NCBI GenBank assembly: GCA_003212415.1 | Contig: QCPT01000014.1 | Span: 1 to 35,847, forward strand | Length of the DNA: 35,847 nt | Direction: 5' to 3' | Source: Pelagibacteraceae bacterium AG-439-F23 | GTDB taxonomy: Bacteria; Pseudomonadota; Alphaproteobacteria; Pelagibacterales; Pelagibacteraceae | Shown here: positions 1 through 8,465 of the stretch, in pieces | Numbering within the stretch: position 1 is the stretch's first letter | Layout of the letters: each line of letters begins with the position of its first letter | The notes under the pieces: model-generated | What the model was told of the DNA's origin: nothing | Seen by the model: the letters and a program-made list of their open reading frames with translations, nothing else | Database searches by the model: none | Translations under genes and position numbers: made by a program

Positions 1-1155
1 ATTTGATAAATGTCTTACAACAATCCAACTTACCATTGATTCAGCAAAATCTTCACCTGAGCTTGACTTTGCATATTCTGAAACATACTTTTTTTTATCT
101 GACCTTCTAGCTTTTAACCATTGTGATGGTTTGATCGTTCCTGTTCCTGGTTCCATAACATGCGCCAATTCATGAACCATTACTACAGCACAACGAGAGT
201 ATCGCTCTTTTTCTCGACATCGATTATATCTGTTAGAGTCTCGGATTGCATTAATATGGAATTCTCCACTTCTCGGTTCTACCCACCATAATCCATTTCC
301 ACTTGAATCTTCATTAGCATCTATATCATTGTGTATATATATACTTTTATTATGAATTTTTAAAAAATGAGGCATTTGACCATACATATTAGAAAACAAT
401 TTTGCTTCATTTTCTGCTTTTACAAAATCAAACTCTTTTTTTTTATCTTTGTCGTATTCGACAAATATATCTAATGTAATATTGTCTTCGTATTCTGCTG
501 TAAAACTAAATGATCTAAAATTTTTTACTTTATTTCTGTGTTTTGTACCACGGCTTGTGCTCTTAATAACATTAGAAAAGTTTTTTTCTTTATTAAATAT
601 AAGTTTTTTAAAAGATGTTGGACTTTCTTTCGTGAAAACTACATCGTCCCATAAAAGATATTTTTGTACATACATTTCACTCAATCTTTTCTCTAATTTT
701 TTCTTTTTATCGATAATTTTTTTCAATTTTTTATTATTCTTTAACAGATACTCCTGTATTGGTTCTTCGACTTTTGCCACAAAAGCAGCATCTTTACCCC
801 AAACAATTACATCATTGATTGAAAATAAATGGCATCCGATAAGATTGTATTCTGGCATTTCGTTCTCAGCACATCCTTGATATGCTTCTTTATGTGCTAC
901 ATCTATTTCTATATTTAAAGAATAATCCCAACTCCAATCATCATAATATTTATTACAACCTACATAAGTAATAAATACTCCTTTTTTCTTTTTAACTTTT
1001 GGTAAAAATTTTTTTTCAAATACATTTGCTTTCTTGAACTGATAAAAACATTTTTTATCGGTCCCAGGTTCTCTTATACCGCCTTTTTCACTTGCAAATC
1101 CAACATTGCACCACAACAAACCCAGAAATAAGATTGTTAAAAGTTTTTTCACCAT
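1..1155 (-). CDS. Secreted gluzincin-like zinc metallopeptidase, C-terminus cut by window edge
   Basis: An open frame runs from an ATG at 1155 to the window edge without a stop, giving 385 visible residues. The N-terminus (MVKKLLTILFLGLLWCNVGFA) looks like a Sec signal peptide, so the protein is probably periplasmic or exported. Near the visible end is a zinc-protease motif HELAH (H328, E329, H332), followed about 40 residues later by EDFAE (368-372). That second motif is typical of the third zinc ligand in gluzincin-type peptidases. The middle, around residues 130-160, is very lysine-rich and probably helical. I do not recognise a named family beyond the HExxH...E pattern. The substrate is unknown. 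It lies upstream of no other visible minus-strand gene, and the rest of the domain lies outside the window. Confidence 0.8.
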   Translation of the reverse strand, partial: MVKKLLTILFLGLLWCNVGFASEKGGIREPGTDKKCFYQFKKANVFEKKFLPKVKKKKGVFITYVGCNKYYDDWSWDYSLNIEIDVAHKEAYQGCAENEMPEYNLIGCHLFSINDVIVWGKDAAFVAKVEEPIQEYLLKNNKKLKKIIDKKKKLEKRLSEMYVQKYLLWDDVVFTKESPTSFKKLIFNKEKNFSNVIKSTSRGTKHRNKVKNFRSFSFTAEYEDNITLDIFVEYDKDKKKEFDFVKAENEAKLFSNMYGQMPHFLKIHNKSIYIHNDIDANEDSSGNGLWWVEPRSGEFHINAIRDSNRYNRCREKERYSRCAVVMVHELAHVMEPGTGTIKPSQWLKARRSDKKKYVSEYAKSSSGEDFAESMVSWIVVRHLSN

Positions 1156-1174
1156 TTACTTTTAATAAATTTTT

Positions 1175-1621
1175 TTATTTTTCTATCTCCATTTTTTCGC
1201 CTGTGCCACCCCAATAACCTGTCTTATAAACTTCAGCATCTTTTGAATAACCTGTAAACTGAAGTGCTTCTTGTCCCCATATATTGCAAGTGATGTTTAT
1301 GTCTTTACGTTGGTCTATTGTGCCAATAGAGATGTGTTGACGACCTTCCATAATAGGAACTTTAATACCAACTATAGTTCCACAAGTAGAACAAAATAGG
1401 TTTGACATTGGTCTACCATGTTCAGTTTTTGTATCTTCATAAGAAGCTGGGCGCTCATTAAGATATGTAATGTCATCTTCATTGAATATTACAAATGATC
1501 TGAACGCACTTCCGCTTGTTGTTTGGCACCAGTTGCAATTACAATTAACTTTCCAAGTTGGTTCACCGCTTACTTTGAAAGTTATTTTTTCACATCTACA
1601 ACGTCCGCTATATTCTTTCAT
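1175..1621 (-). CDS. GFA (CENP-V/glutathione-dependent formaldehyde-activating enzyme-like) family protein
   Basis: This is a 148-residue protein of the GFA fold, small beta-rich zinc proteins of which most have no proven substrate. The family zinc cysteines are visible: GRCRCEKITF near the start, NCNCNWCQ in the middle, and CSTCGT around residue 75-80. A longer reading frame could start at 1645. I chose the ATG at 1621 because a perfect GGAGG lies 5 bases upstream of it and the family's conserved GRCxC region starts a few residues later. The family name comes from a formaldehyde-glutathione enzyme, but that activity should not be assumed here. A role in formaldehyde handling would suit a genome rich in methylamine oxidation, but this is only inference. 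Confidence 0.85.
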   Translation of the reverse strand: MKEYSGRCRCEKITFKVSGEPTWKVNCNCNWCQTTSGSAFRSFVIFNEDDITYLNERPASYEDTKTEHGRPMSNLFCSTCGTIVGIKVPIMEGRQHISIGTIDQRKDINITCNIWGQEALQFTGYSKDAEVYKTGYWGGTGEKMEIEK

Positions 1622-1626
1622 TATTT

Positions 1627-1633
1627 CCTCCTT
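1627..1633 (-). promoter_or_regulatory. Strong ribosome binding site deciding the GFA start
   Basis: On the minus strand this reads AAGGAGG and ends 5 bases before the ATG at 1621. It is one of the few perfect Shine-Dalgarno sequences in this window, and it places the start eight codons inside the longest open frame. Confidence 0.8.
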
Positions 1634-1698
1634 TTTTTCGTCCAAACTTTTTATAATTAAATAGATGTTAACAGTAAGTCTTGTGTGTAGCTAGTTTT

Positions 1699-2199
1699 TT
1701 AGTCTAAAGCTATTTTCATTAATAATATGTTTTTATAGTTTCCATTTGAATCTTTTTCATTACATGGGGTTTTAAAACACGATTCAGCAGTTGCGTTTTT
1801 GTTTCCTTGTGTATTGATTACTATATATCCAAGTTCTTTATCTTCGTAAGCTGCTCCACCACTTTTAATCGCTTTTTCTGTTTTTTTATCGGATTTTCCA
1901 TATGGATTTTTAAAACTATATTTTTTAAATGCCTCATCAACATATTGAGCGATAGTTTGAGCTTTAACACTATCACATTTAACATTATTTTGATCAAATG
2001 GATATCTATCAGGATCGCTTTGACAAAGCATAAGTTCATTTGCAATATATTTTGAAGCAGTAGCAAAATTACTTTTTGTTGCAGCTATTTTGGCACCACT
2101 CGTATAACCGCTATATGCAACAACGCCTACAGCAGCTAAAATTCCAATGATGGCTACAACGACTAGAAGTTCTATTAGAGTGAAGCCTTTTCTATTCAT
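1699..2199 (-). CDS. Type IV pilin (prepilin with class III signal)
   Basis: This 166-residue protein begins MNRKGFTLIELLVVVAIIGI, the classic prepilin signal. A prepilin peptidase would cut after G5 and methylate F6, and E10 is the conserved glutamate needed for assembly. The hydrophobic helix ends near residue 29. The rest is a globular head with four cysteines (C59, C75, C141, C146) that could make two disulfides, the last pair closing a C-terminal loop as in many pilins. The long N-terminal helix and short leader fit a major pilin (PilA-like), but pseudopilins share this region. Other pilus genes (pilB, pilQ, pilD) are not in the window, so this is an isolated pilin locus. Confidence 0.9.
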   Translation of the reverse strand: MNRKGFTLIELLVVVAIIGILAAVGVVAYSGYTSGAKIAATKSNFATASKYIANELMLCQSDPDRYPFDQNNVKCDSVKAQTIAQYVDEAFKKYSFKNPYGKSDKKTEKAIKSGGAAYEDKELGYIVINTQGNKNATAESCFKTPCNEKDSNGNYKNILLMKIALD

Positions 2200-2269
2200 T
2201 GCTATAGACTATCAACTTTTTTTTAAATCTACAACGTTCACTATATTTTTTGATTATTTTCGTTCTTAT

Positions 2270-4873
2270 TTAATTATTATTAAATAATAGGTTTTCTGTT
2301 TTAAGCTTTTGATTTTCTTTCAATAGTTGAATTATTAAATCTTTCATAATCTTATTTTCTTCAGCTGTTTTGCCTGCTATTTCAACTAATCTCTCATTTT
2401 CTTTAGCCAATTGTAATTGATCAAATAATTTTTCTAACTCTGGTATTTCTCTTTCTCTTTGTTTTCTTAATTTTGCAATTTGTTGAATTTTTTTGCTTAA
2501 AGAAATGCTAGCTGTATTCTCTTTTAATCCATCTTGATCTTGGTAATTAAAATTAATAGCAAAACTAAAGTTTTCGTTATTTTTTTTTAAGTTTAAACCT
2601 ACATTTCTAGCCAATACACCATTCATTACATGGCCAGCTTCTTTACTTTCTCCATCAGCAATAATTTCTATATCATTACTTAAAGTATTATTTACAGATA
2701 GACCGGTATAAGGCTCTAGAATAAATCCATTAGTACTTTCTTTTGAATATTTAACATTAAATCCCGCTCCAAGAACTTGGTCAATTGCATTATCAACTGA
2801 CAAATCACCATCAGTAAAATTAGTTATATATTTTGGCAATCTATGTATACCGTAGGTTCCATTTATCTCTAAAGTTAAATTACTTTCATTATTATAATCA
2901 ATTTTTTTAGATATAGATGTATTCACTCCTGCAAATTGACTTGAAAAACCTTTTTTAATCCACTGGTTGGTTTCTGTTTCAACATCTACAACTTTATTTT
3001 GTGATAAACCCACAACAGGCACTATTAATGCATTAAATTCTTCTGTTTGTATTTGTTTTTTAAAACCTATTGCTAAATTCTTGCTTCCTGTATATTCGCT
3101 ATTATTAAATGAAGCTCTTTGATCGGAATAACTAATAAAAGGTTTTTCTAAAAAACTAAATTTATCTTTTTTTTCAAAAAAACCCAAAACTCCATTTTCA
3201 TAGTTTTTATAAATATTATCTCTTTTTTGTGCAGAATAGTAAGTACGCTGTTCTTCATTTTCATCGGCAGAATTAAATATATTATTTAATTTTGCTAAAA
3301 AGATTTCGGTTCTATATTTTTTGTTATGACTATCTAAGTCTAAATCTTCTCCATAAATTCTTAAATAGCCGTTGGTTTCGGAATTGTCCGCATCAGCATT
3401 TTTTGATGAATCCAAAATTTCATAAGTATCGTTTCCACATAAATTGTTAACAATAACCATGTTGGTTTTGTCTTCAATTTCTATATCCTGGTCTTTTGTA
3501 ATACTGCAATCTAAAGTCATTGTTACAGCGGCACTTTCCATATCAATTTCTCCCACCCAAGTTCCTTCTCCTTTGGTAGTTATATTTAATCCAGATGTAC
3601 CAGATCCTCCTGAAACCAGAACCGATTCTCCTACAGATGAAATTGTTCCTGAATTAATAATTTTTAAATCATCCCAAGTTGCTGTACCATCTCCAACTCT
3701 TATTGCCTGTCCAGAAGATCCTGTTGAAGCTATAATTGTTCCATAATTTTCTAATGTTCCTCCAGTTCCTGTGCTATCAGTTTGAGGAAAATCCACTACT
3801 TTTGATTTATTAGCTGTCGTTTTTATTGTTCCCCAATTTTTTAAAGTTGGATTAACATTATCAACAAAATCAACAGCAACTTGAGTGGCTGACTCAATTG
3901 TTCCTGTATTTTCTAAGGTTACACCTGTACTTCCATTAAATTGGATCGATCTACCGCCAGAAGTATTTTTTATTGTACCTGAGTTAGTAATGGTATTTGT
4001 TCCTGTCATATCTCTTAAAAATAAAGCATCACTTGTAGCTTCTATATCGCCAGAATTTGTAAGAGTTAGATTGCTACAAATATCACAATAAATACCATAG
4101 GCAGCACTTGGTTTAATGGTACCTGCATTATCTATTGTAATTGTTGAAGCTCCTTTTAAATCAATAGCGTAATTCCCACTACCGGTTTGTATAGTTGCTC
4201 CACTATAATTATAGAGTTCAAAATCTTCTGCATATTGAAATTTAACTGCTGAGCTACTGGTGGCATCAATCATTCCACCATTATAATTATATATTTTAGT
4301 TTTTTTTGAAGTGTGTCCGCTGGCATGTCCTCCGTATACGGTTCTACTATCAGCATCTATGGTTCCATAGTTATATAAAGTTAAACCTTCTCCTGAAGAT
4401 GATGTTGATTCATTTAAACAAGTTCCACAATTTCCCATTTTAGTTCCGCCAATTGCTATTTGAGATCCGCTCGATGCAGGTGTGGCCTTAATTGTACCGC
4501 CTGCCTGATTAGTAATGGTTACTTTTTCGGCTTCTATAAGTTTAATACCATAATCTTCTGCCGCCAGTATAGTGCCGCTATTTGTTACCGTTAGGTTTAA
4601 TGATGATTGACCTTTAATTGCACTATGTCCATCACTTCCGTCTGTTGTTGTTTGTATAGTACCAGAATTTGTAATTGTTACCCCATCTAATAGCTGTGAA
4701 AGAACAGCATTTTGATTATTATAGGATATAGATCCTGTTACAGTTAATGAATCGTCGTCAGCACAACTATATTGTACAGTTACTGCAGCAGTCACCGTTG
4801 TATTACAAGCTCCGGCATAACTAATCGAGCTAAAAAAAAAAGAAAAGACTATACCTAGAATAATTTTTTTCAT
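2270..4873 (-). CDS. Autotransporter-like beta-helix surface protein with C-terminal coiled coil
   Basis: This is an 867-residue protein with a signal peptide (about residues 1-20, ending SISYA). Residues about 60-420 hold roughly 13 imperfect repeats around the core NSGTI or NYGTI, for example at 69-73, 98-102, 168-172, 297-301 and 407-411. The pattern is expected of a right-handed parallel beta-helix passenger. Residues about 565-795 alternate polar and hydrophobic strands, as in an outer-membrane barrel. Residues about 796-862 then form a charged, heptad-like coiled coil, so the protein does not end in the usual barrel strand. Two CxxC pairs (149/152 and 263/266) sit in the passenger. It is probably surface exposed, possibly for adhesion. 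No enzymatic residues were recognised. The exact barrel family is uncertain. Confidence 0.75.
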   Translation of the reverse strand: MKKIILGIVFSFFFSSISYAGACNTTVTAAVTVQYSCADDDSLTVTGSISYNNQNAVLSQLLDGVTITNSGTIQTTTDGSDGHSAIKGQSSLNLTVTNSGTILAAEDYGIKLIEAEKVTITNQAGGTIKATPASSGSQIAIGGTKMGNCGTCLNESTSSSGEGLTLYNYGTIDADSRTVYGGHASGHTSKKTKIYNYNGGMIDATSSSAVKFQYAEDFELYNYSGATIQTGSGNYAIDLKGASTITIDNAGTIKPSAAYGIYCDICSNLTLTNSGDIEATSDALFLRDMTGTNTITNSGTIKNTSGGRSIQFNGSTGVTLENTGTIESATQVAVDFVDNVNPTLKNWGTIKTTANKSKVVDFPQTDSTGTGGTLENYGTIIASTGSSGQAIRVGDGTATWDDLKIINSGTISSVGESVLVSGGSGTSGLNITTKGEGTWVGEIDMESAAVTMTLDCSITKDQDIEIEDKTNMVIVNNLCGNDTYEILDSSKNADADNSETNGYLRIYGEDLDLDSHNKKYRTEIFLAKLNNIFNSADENEEQRTYYSAQKRDNIYKNYENGVLGFFEKKDKFSFLEKPFISYSDQRASFNNSEYTGSKNLAIGFKKQIQTEEFNALIVPVVGLSQNKVVDVETETNQWIKKGFSSQFAGVNTSISKKIDYNNESNLTLEINGTYGIHRLPKYITNFTDGDLSVDNAIDQVLGAGFNVKYSKESTNGFILEPYTGLSVNNTLSNDIEIIADGESKEAGHVMNGVLARNVGLNLKKNNENFSFAINFNYQDQDGLKENTASISLSKKIQQIAKLRKQREREIPELEKLFDQLQLAKENERLVEIAGKTAEENKIMKDLIIQLLKENQKLKTENLLFNNN

Positions 4874-4950
4874 TAAAAATTTAAAAATTTAGTTACGAAA
4901 AATATAATAACAATTAGTAAAAATCTAGAGATATAAATTGTAGATATATT

Positions 4951-5742
4951 TTAATTTATTGTAATTCTATACATTATTCTATTGCCTTTGAATGGAGTGG
5001 CTTGATGTAACATTGATCTATTATCCCAAATAGCCAATTGGTTCTTTTCCCAGGCTAATGAAAACTGAAATTTCTTTTTAATTTGATGATTAAATAAGTA
5101 TTTTTCTAATTTTCTTTCTCTCTTTAGTTTGGAATTAAATCCAACAAAATGACCGGGACTACAATAAATTGTATATTTAGCATTAATTTTTCTAATAATA
5201 TTATGTCTAGACTTTAATTCTTTATTAATTTTTCCTTTTTCTTTAACTCTTTCTTGAGTGGTAATCGCAATAGGTCCTTCTGATGAATAATTACCTTTGT
5301 ATTTTTTTAGTTTTTTTTTAAACGATACAGGTAAATATTTATAAGCTAAATACTGAGAGCAAAATTCTGTATTAGCTTTTCCTTTTTTTGGAACTAATTT
5401 AGATAGTAGCATTGTAAACTTTGGTGGTTGCTTTGTATAAATAGAATCTGTATGAAACTGTTCTCCAAAACTTGGTCCTTTGTCTGAAACTTTTCTTTGA
5501 ACGACAGTAATTTTTGGGTATTTTTTATTTAAACCTTTTAACCTTGGATATTCAGCAAGTTTGCCAAAATTTTTTGCAAACTTAATATAGTTTTTTGAAT
5601 TTAATTTTTGTTTTCTAAAATACAACATTCCATATTTTTGAAGAGCAGATTTTATTTTTTTACATTCTTTTTTATTTATTTTATTTATGTTGCAAAAAAT
5701 TTCTGCACCTATGTCTTTCTTGCCAGGAACAATTTTAAACAT
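4951..5742 (-). CDS. TauD/TfdA-family Fe(II)/2-oxoglutarate dioxygenase
   Basis: This 263-residue protein has the full facial triad of the TauD family. HTD is at 97-99 (H97 and D99 bind iron), the distal histidine is H246 in SMLHQATPF, and R259 (with R255) near the C-terminus is placed to hold 2-oxoglutarate. The region DNRSMLHQATPF...RIMYRITI closely resembles the C-terminal end of TauD. Family members hydroxylate and break down sulfonates, herbicide ethers, carnitine precursors and other small acids, so the substrate cannot be told from sequence. The start codon overlaps the last codons of the upstream hydrolase gene by 8 bases, implying translational coupling and a shared pathway. It is unusually rich in lysine, as expected at this base composition. 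Confidence 0.85.
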   Translation of the reverse strand: MFKIVPGKKDIGAEIFCNINKINKKECKKIKSALQKYGMLYFRKQKLNSKNYIKFAKNFGKLAEYPRLKGLNKKYPKITVVQRKVSDKGPSFGEQFHTDSIYTKQPPKFTMLLSKLVPKKGKANTEFCSQYLAYKYLPVSFKKKLKKYKGNYSSEGPIAITTQERVKEKGKINKELKSRHNIIRKINAKYTIYCSPGHFVGFNSKLKRERKLEKYLFNHQIKKKFQFSLAWEKNQLAIWDNRSMLHQATPFKGNRIMYRITIN

Positions 5743-6610
5743 TTTTCATAAAAAATTTTTTTAGATGTTTTATAGTTTCTTTAGGGTTTTGTTCGGGTAT
5801 AAAATGACCAGATTTTATACCTGCCCCATAAACTTTATTTTTAGTATATTTTTTCCATATCTTTAAAGAATTAAATTGTTTTCCAACAACTCCTTGTTTG
5901 CCCCATAACACTTGTATTGGTATATCTAGTAATTTTTTTCGGTCTTTCTTATCATGCACTAAATCTATAGAAGCTGATGCTCTATAGTCTTCACATGTTG
6001 CATGGATTCTTTTGGACTGTTTAAAAGCTTGAAAATAAATTTCCTCAGCTTTGCCAAACTTGCTGTTACCTGACCATTTATCTAAACAACTTTTCATCCA
6101 TTTTTTTGGATCACTTTTAATCATTCTTTCTGGAAGCCATTTTGGCTGAATTAGAAAAAACCAATGAAAATATGCTTTAGCAAAATTCATTTCAGTTTTT
6201 TCATACATATCTAAAGTAGGACAAATATCTAAAACGCTTATAGCAATAACTTTTTTTCTAAAATCTCTAGCTAGTCTATGAGCTACCCTTCCACCTCTAT
6301 CATGGCCCGCTATAAAAAATTTTTTAAAACCTAGTTTATCCATCAGTTGAACCATATCTTTAGCCATTTCTCTTTTTGAATAATTTAAATGTTTGCTATC
6401 GCTTTTTAAAACAAAGCTGGATCCATAGCCTCTTAGATCTGCTGCTATAATCGTAAAGAATTTTGAGAGTTCATTTGCTGTTTTATGCCACATAAAATGT
6501 GTTTGTGGATACCCGTGCAATAACAATAAAGGAGGGCCCCCGCCACCAATCCTACAAAATATTTTTCCCTTTTTTACTTTGATAAATTTTTTTTTAAAAT
6601 CTTTAAACAT
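5735..6610 (-). CDS. Alpha/beta hydrolase resembling haloacetate (fluoroacetate) dehalogenase
   Basis: This 291-residue alpha/beta hydrolase has the oxyanion motif HGYPQTH (32-38) and nucleophile motif GHDRGGR (102-108), where D104 replaces the usual serine. Compared from memory with fluoroacetate dehalogenase RPA1163, the other functional positions also match: R105 and R108 (carboxylate binding), D128 (triad acid, in VLDICPT), H149-W150 and Y209 (halide pocket; Y209 is in CEDYRA), and H269 (in SGHF). Epoxide hydrolases also use an Asp nucleophile, but they lack the DRxxR and HW pair. A short-chain 2-haloacid hydrolase that releases glycolate-like products is therefore the best guess; the real substrate is unknown. 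AAGG lies 7 bases before the ATG. It is the first gene of a pair with the dioxygenase that follows. Confidence 0.8.
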   Translation of the reverse strand: MFKDFKKKFIKVKKGKIFCRIGGGGPPLLLLHGYPQTHFMWHKTANELSKFFTIIAADLRGYGSSFVLKSDSKHLNYSKREMAKDMVQLMDKLGFKKFFIAGHDRGGRVAHRLARDFRKKVIAISVLDICPTLDMYEKTEMNFAKAYFHWFFLIQPKWLPERMIKSDPKKWMKSCLDKWSGNSKFGKAEEIYFQAFKQSKRIHATCEDYRASASIDLVHDKKDRKKLLDIPIQVLWGKQGVVGKQFNSLKIWKKYTKNKVYGAGIKSGHFIPEQNPKETIKHLKKFFMKNV

Positions 6611-6684
6611 TTTAAACCTTTTTTAGCAGTATATTGTTGGTTGCAAAAGTATGATTATTTCAGTGTATATCGTTAAAATTTAAT

Positions 6685-6712
6685 TTGAATTTTACAAGAT
6701 GCTCTGTATAAG
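6685..6712 (+). promoter_or_regulatory. Possible promoter of guaC giving a leaderless transcript
   Basis: TTGAAT (6685-6690) and TATAAG (6707-6712) are separated by 16 bases. The GTG start of guaC is only 9 bases past the -10 box, and no Shine-Dalgarno sequence precedes it, so the transcript would have almost no leader. In DNA this AT-rich, such boxes also occur by chance. Confidence 0.3.
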
Positions 6713-6721
6713 TTCGGATTT

Positions 6722-7756
6722 GTGAGAATTGAAGAAGAGTTAAAACTGGATTACTCCGATGTGCTTTTTAGACCTAAAAGAAGCACTCTTTCAAGCCGTA
6801 AAGATGTAGATCTTAAAAGAACTTATAAATTTAAATACAGTAATAATGAATGGACAGGAATTCCTATTATGGCTGCAAATATGGATGGCGTGGGTGAATT
6901 AGGTATTGCTGAAAAATTATCTAATTATGGAATGATTACATGTTTAACAAAACAGCATGATGTAAAAAAAATAAAACAATTTAAAAAAATTAAATCAATC
7001 TATCCTAATATTGCTTTAAGTATTGGTATAAAAAAAGAGGATTTTCAAAATTTAGATAAAGTTTTGAAAGAATATAGTTTTATTAAATTTATTTGTATTG
7101 ATGTTGCTAATGGATATTCTGAACGTTTTAGCGCATTTTTAAAATCAGTAAGAGACAAATATCCTACAAAAACAATTATAGCAGGTAATGTTGTAACTGC
7201 AGATATGACACAAGAGTTAATACTAAGCGGAGCTGATATTGTAAAAGTTGGGATAGGTCCTGGAAGTGTTTGTACTACTAGAATTCAAACAGGAGTTGGC
7301 TACCCTCAGCTAAGTGCGGTTATAGAATGTGCTGATGCAGCTCATGGACTTGGAGCACACATGATTGCAGATGGTGGATGTACTTGTCCAGGTGATGTTG
7401 CTAAAGGTTTTGGTGGTGGAGCTGATTTTGTAATGCTTGGTGGAATGTTTGCCGGGCATGATGAAGGAAAAGGTAAAATTGTTAAGTCAAATGGTTCTAA
7501 ATTTATTGAATTTTATGGTTCTAGTTCAGATACCGCAAATAATAAACATTATGGTGGCTTATCATCCTACAGAAGTAGTGAGGGAAGAACTGTAAGAGTT
7601 AAGTATAGAGGAAAAATCGAAGATACAATTCAAAATATACTTGGTGGAATAAGAAGTAGTTGTACTTATGTCGGCGCACCTTCTTTAAAACAACTTAGCA
7701 AATGTACTACTTTTGTGAGAGTGGCAAAACAATTCAACGATACATTTGTAAAATAA
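6722..7756 (+). CDS. guaC: GMP reductase
   Basis: This 344-residue protein of the IMP dehydrogenase/GMP reductase family converts GMP to IMP with NADPH, recycling guanine nucleotides. It lacks CBS domains, and its N-terminus (RIEEELKLDYSDVLFRPKRST) matches GMP reductase rather than IMP dehydrogenase. The catalytic loop GIGPGSVCTTR carries C184, and the segment after it (GVGYPQLSAVIECADAAHG) is characteristic of GuaC. The phosphate-binding region GGGADFVMLGGM follows. The start is GTG. It is supported by alignment with the E. coli enzyme, which also begins MRIEE. The gene stands alone on the plus strand, and its stop is 2 bases from the stop of the convergent FkbM gene. Confidence 0.93.
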   Translation: MRIEEELKLDYSDVLFRPKRSTLSSRKDVDLKRTYKFKYSNNEWTGIPIMAANMDGVGELGIAEKLSNYGMITCLTKQHDVKKIKQFKKIKSIYPNIALSIGIKKEDFQNLDKVLKEYSFIKFICIDVANGYSERFSAFLKSVRDKYPTKTIIAGNVVTADMTQELILSGADIVKVGIGPGSVCTTRIQTGVGYPQLSAVIECADAAHGLGAHMIADGGCTCPGDVAKGFGGGADFVMLGGMFAGHDEGKGKIVKSNGSKFIEFYGSSSDTANNKHYGGLSSYRSSEGRTVRVKYRGKIEDTIQNILGGIRSSCTYVGAPSLKQLSKCTTFVRVAKQFNDTFVK

Positions 7757-7758
7757 TA

Positions 7759-8454
7759 TTATCTTTTTTTAAGAAGAAAAGTTGCTTGATCATTATCGAC
7801 AAATATAAAATTTTTTTTTAATTTTCTATAAACTTTTGATTTAAGAAAATAATTTCTGTAATATTTTTTATTTGATCTAGATGGCATTTTATGATTTTTC
7901 CAGCCATAAATGTTTGTAGGTAATATTTCTAAACACAAATAATTACTATCTAAATCTTTAAGACTTGATTTCATTATTATTGACATATCAATATTTTCAC
8001 AATCAATTTTCAAAAAATCCAATTTATTAATCTTATATTTTTTTCTTAGACTTTTTATGGTCATTACTTTAACTTTTCTTACAATTAAATTTTTTCTACC
8101 TTGTTTACCTAAGTAGGTGCCATCTAAACTTGAAAGTGTAGATATTGCTTTTTCAAAATATGCTTTTTGATATCCATTTTTAGTAGAAATTCCTAAGCTT
8201 AAATTTAAATCATTGGGTCTAAATATATTAAACATTTCTATACTTTCTTCAGATATATCTATATTTGTTCCTTTCCAACCATTTTTATAAAGTAAAGCTG
8301 TATTTGAATCTTTTATGGGATGATAACATCCAATATCTAAATATATTCCTTTTTTAATTTTCTTTAATATAATTTTTGAAAAAACTGTATAACCGTCAGA
8401 ATTAAAACCTAATCTTGCATAATCTTTTAAGTATTTTAATGCATATTTTAACAT
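7759..8454 (-). CDS. FkbM-family SAM-dependent methyltransferase
   Basis: This 231-residue protein carries the SAM-binding motif IYLDIGCYHP (37-46) and the acidic end of strand 2 (NIDISEES, 64-71). The later block LDFLKIDCENIDMSII is the conserved FkbM region. Members mostly O-methylate sugars or other small molecules, often in surface polysaccharide loci, and the acceptor here cannot be predicted. The gene follows the SHOCT-domain protein by 11 bases on the same strand and is the last gene of this minus-strand run, ending against guaC. Confidence 0.82.
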   Translation of the reverse strand: MLKYALKYLKDYARLGFNSDGYTVFSKIILKKIKKGIYLDIGCYHPIKDSNTALLYKNGWKGTNIDISEESIEMFNIFRPNDLNLSLGISTKNGYQKAYFEKAISTLSSLDGTYLGKQGRKNLIVRKVKVMTIKSLRKKYKINKLDFLKIDCENIDMSIIMKSSLKDLDSNYLCLEILPTNIYGWKNHKMPSRSNKKYYRNYFLKSKVYRKLKKNFIFVDNDQATFLLKKR

Positions 8455-8465
8455 TATTTATTTTT

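Noticed and set aside
449..880. Open frame of 143 codons on the plus strand
   Set aside because: It lies wholly opposite the metallopeptidase coding frame, and its leucine/phenylalanine-rich translation is that of an antisense shadow in AT-rich DNA.
3444..3746. Open frame on the plus strand opposite the autotransporter repeats
   Set aside because: It is produced by the repeat-rich coding strand read backwards and has no start signal or family likeness.
4951..5742. Naming the dioxygenase tauD (taurine dioxygenase)
   Set aside because: The facial triad is shared by the whole TauD/TfdA family, no taurine transporter is adjacent, and the hydrolase partner suggests another substrate.
7753..7772. 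AT-only palindrome followed by seven Ts at the guaC end
   Set aside because: The 10-base palindrome has no loop and no GC pairs, so a working terminator hairpin cannot be claimed.
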